A stretch of 64,000 bases of DNA from Aurelia coerulea (Eukaryota > Cnidaria > Scyphozoa > Semaeostomeae > Ulmaridae). Location of the stretch: positions 9,165,501-9,229,500 of the forward strand of contig CM076945.1 of the NCBI GenBank assembly GCA_039566865.1, read 5' to 3'. A program made the position numbers and the translations under genes. Shown piece after piece: positions 38,501-50,500 of this stretch; position 1 is the first letter of the stretch, and each line of letters opens with the position of its first letter. Below the pieces are notes generated by a model, which did no database searches, was not told the origin of the DNA, and saw only the letters and a program-made list of their open reading frames with translations.

Positions 38501-41500
38501 TCACATACTTTGGCCGGAATATGATAGATAACATCTCCGTATTCCAGGTGGGGTCGCACATAGAGCTTGAATAATTTGTTTAAGGTATGTCTGGGTAGGT
38601 ACTTGGAGAGATATTTCAGCAAACCGACACCCTTCCTTGTCTTAGAGATAGCTGCCTGGATATGAGCCGAAAAAGAAAGCTTTGAGTCCAGGATAATTCC
38701 TAAATGTTTATGTTTATCCACTGGAATATTATTAAAACGAATTTCTGGATGATTGATTTCAATTCTTTTCGTAGAAAATATCAGTTCAACAGCTTGTTTT
38801 TGCGGATCAGGATTGAAGGACATTTTCCAATCGTAGGCCCACTGTCTTATCAACGCTAGGTCATGGTTCATATCACTGGCAGCCGAGTTAGAGTCTTCTA
38901 CTACGGTAAACAACGATGTATCATCAGCAAAAAGCTTAACATTACACTTCACGTCAGCAGCTAGATCGTTGATATATACAAGGAAAAACAAGGGTCCTAG
39001 AATAGAACCCTGGGGTACTCCTGCTGAAATATCTCCCCAATCAGAATTCTGTCCATTTAAAACTGTTCGCTGTTTTCTATCCTTAACCCTATTATTACCG
39101 GGGGGGAGCGTTTTTCGCCCCCCCTATCAGATTTTTTTTAATAGCTCCCAAACGATGCTACTTACAATGCTGAAACGACTTGACTTTTCCTAAAATTTAG
39201 TTGGCAATCAGAAAATAGCAATTTCAATACCTATTGTTTGATCACGTGACCACCACATGCCCATATTTGGAGAGTGGTCACAAAGAAATTCTTTAAAACG
39301 GTTCTAATTTATTTCTTTGTTACTAAATCTCAACAATATATATACCATTCGATTCGTCTCGATGAGTACTTTCATTTGATATATAATTTATTCATATTTG
39401 CTGACATCAGCAGTTTATTATTTCTATGACGTCATCAATCTTTATGACGTCATATTCCTAATGAATGAGTATTTTTTCATGCAAAAGTGATGTAATTACC
39501 TCAAATATTGATGAAGGTACTTGATTTCACCAATAATATGCGAAATTAATGGTTTTAAATCATATTTATTGAGCTAACAATTTTGCATTGAATCAAATTT
39601 TCATTATTTAGTTAGTTAATTTATTAGAAACCACAAATATCCGTATGAAACCATATAAAACTACAAATCAATGGTGTCAAGCAGGTATTTGGATGGTTTT
39701 TTGCCAATTTTATCAAGCTATTTGCTAATTATGGGCCCTTTTCTGCAAATAGCTCGATTTTCTCAAAATTTGCATTGTTTTTGGTTGCCTAGCAACCAAT
39801 CACGTGACTATTGATTGATTGATGCTATTTTTAGATTCTCCTTAGTTCAATTATGACACAGTGCAAGTTTCATTGTCATAGCTGTTATACTTGTGGAGAA
39901 AAACAGGGGGGGCGAAAAACGCCCCCCCCGGTAGAAAATCACTTTTTTTTTACCCGGTTAAAATAGGGTTAAGAAAACTTTGGATAAGTAAAAGGAGCTC
40001 TCCAGAATCGCCACATCGTTTTAGTTTATAAATCAAACCGTCGTGCCATACCGTCGTGCCATACCCTATTATTCAGTTGTTGCTTTCTGAGCAACTTTCA
40101 ATTTTTCTAATGATTTGCAATCAGCTGAAGATGTAAACTTGAACCTTGTTGAGCAAGTAACTTATCTTAAAGGACAATACAATTAATGTCAAAAAGCAAC
40201 CTTACCAACTGCCAAACATCACTTGTGACTTCTTTCGACGTTTTGAGATGTTTTTCTGTTGTAAATTCGTACGACATTTTTCGTTAAGGCGAATTTCCAG
40301 TCAGTGGAATTTTCCGAGCGGGCGGAATTTTTGACAATAAAAGGTCGCTCAGCCGTAACTTTCTATTCAATTCCAGAGCGGCTTTTTCTCTCGCGTACAA
40401 TAGAAATTCCGCCCGCTCGGAAAATTCCACTGACTGGAAATCAGCCTTAAGTGAGGCCCAATGTCGTCGCCATTTTGTTAAACGCGATAAAATAGCTAGC
40501 CTCGGTTTGGAGGTTCGACTGTGACGTCGGAAATTACAATGAGAGGTCTATAAGAAAACAGCCTCGTTCAGATCAAAGGCAAAATAGGTGAAATTACGTC
40601 ATGAATAATGACGTCATTACGCTCATTTCACAGATTGAAATACGCAATCTCGCAGAGAAAAGACAGAAAAGGTTGGAAAAAAGTACGACACACCATTCAC
40701 AACATTGTGATCTTTCATTTTATGAACAATTATTCCAACCCCGGACTTGTCCTTTAAAGAAGAAATTGTAAAAAATGGTTAGTTTTTATATACCTCTTTC
40801 TTTGCCAGAACACGGAATCTGATCGTGTTCTCTACCGGCTTTTGGTTTATAATGGGAGGAAACTTATCTTTAGTGACATAGAAGTTACATGAATGGTACT
40901 ATGACGTAAATCTATATTTGTTTATTTCTATTTTATCTGCAGAATCAGATGTTCACTCAATTCAGGTCGAAGAATTGCAAAATACAAATTCAGGGCTGGA
41001 AGCAAAGTGCAAGGAAATGTGCGAGCAACTCTCAATGCTATCTAATGATTTGCAATCAGCTGGAGATGTAAACTTGAATCTTCTTGAACAAGTAAATCAT
41101 CTCAAAGAAGAAATTGTGGAGAAGGGTTAGTTTTTAAATGCCATTTTCTTAGAAATTATTCAGTTGTTACACAATGAACTAATTTGAAGAAGTTGACTGA
41201 GCAACTCTCAATGTTATCTAATGATTTGCAATCAGCTGAAGATGTAAACTTGAACCTTGTTGAGCAAGTAACTTATCTTAAAGGACAAGTCCGGGGTTTC
41301 TACAATTAATGTCAAAAAGCAACCTTACCAACTGCCAAACATCACTTGTGACTTCTTTCGACGTTTTGAGATGTTTTTCTGTTGTAAATTCGTACGACAT
41401 TTTTCGTAAGTTAGGCCCAATGTCGTCGCCATTTTGTAAAACGTGATAAAATAGCTAGCCTATGTTTGGAGATTCGATTATGACGTCGGAACTTACAATG

Positions 41501-44500
41501 AGAGTTCTATAAGAGAACAGCCTCGTTCAGATCGAAGGCAAAATAGGTGAAATTACGTCATGAATAATGACGTTATCTCGCTCATTTCACAGATTGAAAT
41601 ACGCAATCTCGCAGAGAAAGGACAGAAAAGGTTGGAAAAAAGTACGACACACCATTCACAACATTGTGATCTTTCATTTTATGAACAATTATTCCAACCC
41701 CGGACTTGTCCTTTAAAGAAGAAATTGTAAAAAATGGTTAGTTTTTTATGCCTCTTTCTTTGCCAGAACACGGAATCTGATCGTGTTCTCTACCGGCTGT
41801 TGGTTTATAATGGGAGGAAACTTATCTTTAGTGACATAGAAATTACATGAATGGTACTATGACGTAAATCTATATTTGTTTATTTCTATTTTATCTGCAG
41901 AATCAGATGTTCACTCAATTCAGGTCGAAGAATTGCAAAATACAAATTCAGGGCTGGAAGCAAAGTGCAAGGAAATGTCCGAGCAACTCTCAATGCTATC
42001 TAATGATTTGCAATCAGCTGAAGATGTAAACTTGAATCTTCTTGAACAAGTAAATCATCTCAAAGAAGAAATTGTGGAGAAAGGTTAGTTTTTAAATGCC
42101 ACTTTCTTTGAAATTATTCAGTTTTTTTTTATATATTCAATATAGAAATTTACAACAAAATTACCTAACACTACCTACAATCTACTATACCACACTACAA
42201 GGACGGGGACCAGGAGGAGCAAAATGTCATGTCTACCCCCTGGAATTAATATAAACTAAAATACAACTACTACAAACTACTATACATACGCTACAACTAA
42301 TACAGATACAAATGCTAATTATAAAAACATTTTACAAATAAATATTTGAGCCGGTCTCACATTAGATGTCAGGCCAAAATATAATAGTGAACAATCGGAA
42401 CGCCGGCCGAGGAAACAACAACGACAACAACCGTCCCCGTCACTGCTCCCCACCCAAGGTCCCCATGGCTCGAGACACCGCTATCGGGTCTGGATTTCTA
42501 ATATAAGCCTAACATCCAATGTGAAACAGGCTTGCAAAGGAAAATATGGACAGGACTCTACGACAAGAAACTTTACGAAAATGGACTTAGTGGTTTGGCG
42601 ACGTTTAACTAGATTTACGGTGATCTCAACTGAAGCGACCAGTTGCGTGGATGTAATGTAGAGTCAGCTCGAGTATATTTCTGTTGAGGTCCTTTGGAAG
42701 GTCTTTATCACCATATAATAAAAGTTGTGTCAAAACCTCATTTGAAAGATCGATATGTCCAAATGGTCGCAGCAAATCAAGCACTCTAGCGAGAAGATTT
42801 CGACGTTCAACCTCAAAGGAAGGGCAGAGCAACAAAAAGTGTTCCGTAGTCTCAATACCATCGTTTGTAGGACACATTGGATTTATGGAATCCCTAAAAT
42901 TGTGCCTGAATTTGTGAAAGCATAACTTACTAAGACCCACTCTAAGTTGAGTCAGATAGGATAATCCTATTGGATCATGAATCCCAAAGACAGATTTAGC
43001 AGGGGGGCGGATAATTGAAATCAGCTTTCTCTTAAAGATAGCGACCGATGGTGCAAGTCTAACCTCCGGATCTAGTTCATTCCATTCTGAAAGGCAATTG
43101 GGATAAAAGCTAGATTTGAATTTTTCTGTCCTTGCCCTTATTCGCCCAATGACATCCTGATTGCGAAGAGAGTAATGCGACTGCTGAAGTTGAGGGATTG
43201 GATAAGCTGTATATTCAGGCATCAGAATATGTATCATTTTGTAAAACAACGTAAGGCGTCTACTCCATCTTCGGGAACTCAATGATTCCCAACCAAGTTC
43301 TGCGTACAACTTCTCTCGCGATGTCCCCCTCCACGTTCCTGTAACGGCTAGAGAAGCAGAATACTGAACTGACTCCAACTTTTCCATCAAACTTGACAAA
43401 GTAGTGTTACCGCTAAATTCACATACTTTGGCCGGAATATGATAGATAACATCTCCGTATTCCAGGTGGGGTCGCACATAGAGCTTGAATAATTTGTTTA
43501 AGGTATGTCTGGGTAGGTACTTGGAGAGATATTTCAGCAAACCGACACCCTTCCTTGTCTTAGAGATAGCTGCCTGGATATGAGCCGAAAAAGAAAGCTT
43601 TGAGTCCAGGATAATTCCTAAATGTTTATGTTTATCCACTGGAATATTATTAAAACGAATTTCTGGATGATTGATTTCAATTCTTTTCGTAGAAAATATC
43701 AGTTCAACAGCTTGTTTTTGCGGATCAGGATTGAAGGACATTTTCCAATCGTAGGCCCACTGTCTTATCAACGCTAGGTCATGGTTCATATCACTGGCAG
43801 CCGAGTTAGAGTCTTCTACTACGGTAAACAACGATGTATCATCAGCAAAAAGCTTAACATTACACTTCACGTCAGCAGCTAGATCGTTGATATATACAAG
43901 GAAAAACAAGGGTCCTAGAATAGAACCCTGGGGTACTCCTGCTGAAATATCTCCCCAATCAGAATTCTGTCCATTTAAAACTGTTCGCTGTTTTCTATCC
44001 TTAAGAAAACTTTGGATAAGTAAAAGGAGCTCTCCAGAATCGCCACATCGTTTTAGTTTATAAATCAAACCGTCGTGCCATACCGTCGTGCCATACCCTA
44101 TTATTCAGTTGTTGCTTTCTGAGCAACTTTCAATTTTTCTAATGATTTGCAATCAGCTGAAGATGTAAACTTGAACCTTGTTGAGCAAGTAACTTATCTT
44201 AAAGGACAATACAATTAATGTCAAAAAGCAACCTTACCAACTGCCAAACATCACTTGTGACTTCTTTCGACGTTTTGAGATGTTTTTCTGTTGTAAATTC
44301 GTACGACATTTTTCGTTAAGGCGAATTTCCAGTCAGTGGAATTTTCCGAGCGGGCGGAATTTTTGACAATAAAAGGTCGCTCAGCCGTAACTTTCTATTC
44401 AATTCCAGAGCGGCTTTTTCTCTCGCGTACAATAGAAATTCCGCCCGCTCGGAAAATTCCACTGACTGGAAATCAGCCTTAAGTGAGGCCCAATGTCGTC

Positions 44501-47500
44501 GCCATTTTGTTAAACGCGATAAAATAGCTAGCCTCGGTTTGGAGGTTCGACTGTGACGTCGGAAATTACAATGAGAGGTCTATAAGAAAACAGCCTCGTT
44601 CAGATCAAAGGCAAAATAGGTGAAATTACGTCATGAATAATGACGTCATTACGCTCATTTCACAGATTGAAATACGCAATCTCGCAGAGAAAAGACAGAA
44701 AAGGTTGGAAAAAAGTACGACACACCATTCACAACATTGTGATCTTTCATTTTATGAACAATTATTCCAACCCCGGACTTGTCCTTTAAAGAAGAAATTG
44801 TAAAAAATGGTTAGTTTTTATATACCTCTTTCTTTGCCAGAACACGGAATCTGATCGTGTTCTCTACCGGCTTTTGGTTTATAATGGGAGGAAACTTATC
44901 TTTAGTGACATAGAAGTTACATGAATGGTACTATGACGTAAATCTATATTTGTTTATTTCTATTTTATCTGCAGAATCAGATGTTCACTCAATTCAGGTC
45001 GAAGAATTGCAAAATACAAATTCAGGGCTGGAAGCAAAGTGCAAGGAAATGTGCGAGCAACTCTCAATGCTATCTAATGATTTGCAATCAGCTGGAGATG
45101 TAAACTTGAATCTTCTTGAACAAGTAAATCATCTCAAAGAAGAAATTGTGGAGAAGGGTTAGTTTTTAAATGCCATTTTCTTAGAAATTATTCAGTTGTT
45201 ACACAATGAACTAATTTGAAGAAGTTGACTGAGCAACTCTCAATGTTATCTAATGATTTGCAATCAGCTGAAGATGTAAACTTGAACCTTGTTGAGCAAG
45301 TAACTTATCTTAAAGGACAAGTCCGGGGTTTCTACAATTAATGTCAAAAAGCAACCTTACCAACTGCCAAACATCACTTGTGACTTCTTTCGACGTTTTG
45401 AGATGTTTTTCTGTTGTAAATTCGTACGACATTTTTCGTAAGTTAGGCCCAATGTCGTCGCCATTTTGTAAAACGTGATAAAATAGCTAGCCTATGTTTG
45501 GAGATTCGATTATGACGTCGGAACTTACAATGAGAGTTCTATAAGAGAACAGCCTCGTTCAGATCGAAGGCAAAATAGGTGAAATTACGTCATGAATAAT
45601 GACGTTATCTCGCTCATTTCACAGATTGAAATACGCAATCTCGCAGAGAAAGGACAGAAAAGGTTGGAAAAAAGTACGACACACCATTCACAACATTGTG
45701 ATCTTTCATTTTATGAACAATTATTCCAACCCCGGACTTGTCCTTTAAAGAAGAAATTGTAAAAAATGGTTAGTTTTTTATGCCTCTTTCTTTGCCAGAA
45801 CACGGAATCTGATCGTGTTCTCTACCGGCTGTTGGTTTATAATGGGAGGAAACTTATCTTTAGTGACATAGAAATTACATGAATGGTACTATGACGTAAA
45901 TCTATATTTGTTTATTTCTATTTTATCTGCAGAATCAGATGTTCACTCAATTCAGGTCGAAGAATTGCAAAATACAAATTCAGGGCTGGAAGCAAAGTGC
46001 AAGGAAATGTCCGAGCAACTCTCAATGCTATCTAATGATTTGCAATCAGCTGAAGATGTAAACTTGAATCTTCTTGAACAAGTAAATCATCTCAAAGAAG
46101 AAATTGTGGAGAAAGGTTAGTTTTTAAATGCCACTTTCTTTGAAATTATTCAGTTTTTTTTTATATATTCAATATAGAAATTTACAACAAAATTACCTAA
46201 CACTACCTACAATCTACTATACCACACTACAAGGACGGGGACCAGGAGGAGCAAAATGTCATGTCTACCCCCTGGAATTAATATAAACTAAAATACAACT
46301 ACTACAAACTACTATACATACGCTACAACTAATACAGATACAAATGCTAATTATAAAAACATTTTACAAATAAATATTTGAGCCGGTCTCACATTAGATG
46401 TCAGGCCAAAATATAATAGTGAACAATCGGAACGCCGGCCGAGGAAACAACAACGACAACAACCGTCCCCGTCACTGCTCCCCACCCAAGGTCCCCATGG
46501 CTCGAGACACCGCTATCGGGTCTGGATTTCTAATATAAGCCTAACATCCAATGTGAAACAGGCTTGCAAAGGAAAATATGGACAGGACTCTACGACAAGA
46601 AACTTTACGAAAATGGACTTAGTGGTTTGGCGACGTTTAACTAGATTTACGGTGATCTCAACTGAAGCGACCAGTTGCGTGGATGTAATGTAGAGTCAGC
46701 TCGAGTATATTTCTGTTGAGGTCCTTTGCAAGGTCTTTATCACCATATAATAAAAGTTGTGTCAAAACCTCATTTGAAAGATCGATATGTCCAAATGGTC
46801 GCAGCAAATCAAGCACTCTAGCGAGAAGATTTCGACGTTCAACCTCAAAGGAAGGGCAGAGCAACAAAAAGTGTTCCGTAGTCTCAATACCATCGTTTGT
46901 AGGACACATTGGATTTATGGAATCCCTAAAATTGTGCCTGAATTTGTGAAAGCATAACTTACTAAGACCCACTCTAAGTTGAGTCAGATAGGATAATCCT
47001 ATTGGATCATGAATCCCAAAGACAGATTTAGCAGGGGGGCGGATAATTGAAATCAGCTTTCTCTTAAAGATAGCGACCGATGGTGCAAGTCTAACCTCCG
47101 GATCTAGTTCATTCCATTCTGAAAGGCAATTGGGATAAAAGCTAGATTTGAATTTTTCTGTCCTTGCCCTTATTCGCCCAATGACATCCTGATTGCGAAG
47201 AGAGTAATGCGACTGCTGAAGTTGAGGGATTGGATAAGCTGTATATTCAGGCATCAGAATATGTATCATTTTGTAAAACAACGTAAGGCGTCTACTCCAT
47301 CTTCGGGAACTCAATGATTCCCAACCAAGTTCTGCGTACAACTTCTCTCGCGATGTCCCCCTCCACGTTCCTGTAACGGCTAGAGAAGCAGAATACTGAA
47401 CTGACTCCAACTTTTCCATCAAACTTGACAAAGTAGTGTTACCGCTAAATTCACATACTTTGGCCGGAATATGATAGATAACATCTCCGTATTCCAGGTG

Positions 47501-50500
47501 GGGTCGCACATAGAGCTTGAATAATTTGTTTAAGGTATGTCTGGGTAGGTACTTGGAGAGATATTTCAGCAAACCGACACCCTTCCTTGTCTTAGAGATA
47601 GCTGCCTGGATATGAGCCGAAAAAGAAAGCTTTGAGTCCAGGATAATTCCTAAATGTTTATGTTTATCCACTGGAATATTATTAAAACGAATTTCTGGAT
47701 GATTGATTTCAATTCTTTTCGTAGAAAATATCAGTTCAACAGCTTGTTTTTGCGGATCAGGATTGAAGGACATTTTCCAATCGTAGGCCCACTGTCTTAT
47801 CAACGCTAGGTCATGGTTCATATCACTGGCAGCCGAGTTAGAGTCTTCTACTACGGTAAACAACGATGTATCATCAGCAAAAAGCTTAACATTACACTTC
47901 ACGTCAGCAGCTAGATCGTTGATATATACAAGGAAAAACAAGGGTCCTAGAATAGAACCCTGGGGTACTCCTGCTGAAATATCTCCCCAATCAGAATTCT
48001 GTCCATTTAAAACTGTTCGCTGTTTTCTATCCTTAAGAAAACTTTGGATAAGTAAAAGGAGCTCTCCAGAATCGCCACATCGTTTTAGTTTATAAATCAA
48101 ACCGTCGTGCCATACCGTCGTGCCATACCCTATTATTCAGTTGTTGCTTTCTGAGCAACTTTCAATTTTTCTAATGATTTGCAATCAGCTGAAGATGTAA
48201 ACTTGAACCTTGTTGAGCAAGTAACTTATCTTAAAGGACAATACAATTAATGTCAAAAAGCAACCTTACCAACTGCCAAACATCACTTGTGACTTCTTTC
48301 GACGTTTTGAGATGTTTTTCTGTTGTAAATTCGTACGACATTTTTCGTTAAGGCGAATTTCCAGTCAGTGGAATTTTCCGAGCGGGCGGAATTTTTGACA
48401 ATAAAAGGTCGCTCAGCCGTAACTTTCTATTCAATTCCAGAGCGGCTTTTTCTCTCGCGTACAATAGAAATTCCGCCCGCTCGGAAAATTCCACTGACTG
48501 GAAATCAGCCTTAAGTGAGGCCCAATGTCGTCGCCATTTTGTTAAACGCGATAAAATAGCTAGCCTCGGTTTGGAGGTTCGACTGTGACGTCGGAAATTA
48601 CAATGAGAGGTCTATAAGAAAACAGCCTCGTTCAGATCAAAGGCAAAATAGGTGAAATTACGTCATGAATAATGACGTCATTACGCTCATTTCACAGATT
48701 GAAATACGCAATCTCGCAGAGAAAAGACAGAAAAGGTTGGAAAAAAGTACGACACACCATTCACAACATTGTGATCTTTCATTTTATGAACAATTATTCC
48801 AACCCCGGACTTGTCCTTTAAAGAAGAAATTGTAAAAAATGGTTAGTTTTTATATACCTCTTTCTTTGCCAGAACACGGAATCTGATCGTGTTCTCTACC
48901 GGCTTTTGGTTTATAATGGGAGGAAACTTATCTTTAGTGACATAGAAGTTACATGAATGGTACTATGACGTAAATCTATATTTGTTTATTTCTATTTTAT
49001 CTGCAGAATCAGATGTTCACTCAATTCAGGTCGAAGAATTGCAAAATACAAATTCAGGGCTGGAAGCAAAGTGCAAGGAAATGTGCGAGCAACTCTCAAT
49101 GCTATCTAATGATTTGCAATCAGCTGGAGATGTAAACTTGAATCTTCTTGAACAAGTAAATCATCTCAAAGAAGAAATTGTGGAGAAGGGTTAGTTTTTA
49201 AATGCCATTTTCTTAGAAATTATTCAGTTGTTACACAATGAACTAATTTGAAGAAGTTGACTGAGCAACTCTCAATGTTATCTAATGATTTGCAATCAGC
49301 TGAAGATGTAAACTTGAACCTTGTTGAGCAAGTAACTTATCTTAAAGGACAAGTCCGGGGTTTCTACAATTAATGTCAAAAAGCAACCTTACCAACTGCC
49401 AAACATCACTTGTGACTTCTTTCGACGTTTTGAGATGTTTTTCTGTTGTAAATTCGTACGACATTTTTCGTAAGTTAGGCCCAATGTCGTCGCCATTTTG
49501 TAAAACGTGATAAAATAGCTAGCCTATGTTTGGAGATTCGATTATGACGTCGGAACTTACAATGAGAGTTCTATAAGAGAACAGCCTCGTTCAGATCGAA
49601 GGCAAAATAGGTGAAATTACGTCATGAATAATGACGTTATCTCGCTCATTTCACAGATTGAAATACGCAATCTCGCAGAGAAAGGACAGAAAAGGTTGGA
49701 AAAAAGTACGACACACCATTCACAACATTGTGATCTTTCATTTTATGAACAATTATTCCAACCCCGGACTTGTCCTTTAAAGAAGAAATTGTAAAAAATG
49801 GTTAGTTTTTTATGCCTCTTTCTTTGCCAGAACACGGAATCTGATCGTGTTCTCTACCGGCTGTTGGTTTATAATGGGAGGAAACTTATCTTTAGTGACA
49901 TAGAAATTACATGAATGGTACTATGACGTAAATCTATATTTGTTTATTTCTATTTTATCTGCAGAATCAGATGTTCACTCAATTCAGGTCGAAGAATTGC
50001 AAAATACAAATTCAGGGCTGGAAGCAAAGTGCAAGGAAATGTCCGAGCAACTCTCAATGCTATCTAATGATTTGCAATCAGCTGAAGATGTAAACTTGAA
50101 TCTTCTTGAACAAGTAAATCATCTCAAAGAAGAAATTGTGGAGAAAGGTTAGTTTTTAAATGCCATTTTCTTAGAAATTATTCAGTTGTTACACAATGAA
50201 CTAATTGGAAGAAGTTGACTGAGCAACTCTCAATGTTATCTAATGATTTGCAATCAGCTGAAGATGTAAACTTGAACCTTGTTGAGCAAGTAACTTATCT
50301 TAAAGGACAAGTCCGGGGTTTCTACAATCAATGTCAAAAAGCAACCTTACCAACTGCCAAACATCACTTGTGACTTCTTTCGACGTTTTGAGATGTTTTT
50401 CTGTTGTAAATTCGTACGACATTTTTCGTAAGTTAGGCCCAATGTCGTCGCCATTTTGTAAAACGTGATAAAATAGCTAGCCTATGTTTGGAGATTCGAT

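Larger units (their letters stand above)
37195..42112. repeat. Higher-order module 1 (4,032 bp plus an 886-bp insertion)
   Basis: Starts at the LINE target duplication and contains the antisense LINE (with piggyBac-like insertion), a dead exon with MITE plus nested MITE, array exon 6, a dead exon with MITE, and array exon 7. The same order recurs at 42113-46144 and 46145 to about 50150 with an exact offset of 4,032 bases between modules 2 and 3. Confidence 0.9.
42113..46144. repeat. Higher-order module 2 (4,032 bp)
   Basis: LINE copy 2, dead exon with MITE and nested MITE, array exon 8, dead exon with MITE, array exon 9. Differs from module 3 by only a few bases. Confidence 0.92.
46145..50150. 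repeat. Higher-order module 3
   Basis: Third copy: LINE copy 3, dead exon with nested MITEs, array exon 10, dead exon with MITE, array exon 11. Module homology ends just after exon 11, where the LINE is absent and the intron reads gccattttcttag instead of gccactttctttg. Confidence 0.9.

Noticed and set aside
42684..42917. 77-residue plus frame inside the LINE copies
   Set aside because: It is antisense to the LINE ORF and simply recurs with the duplicated module.
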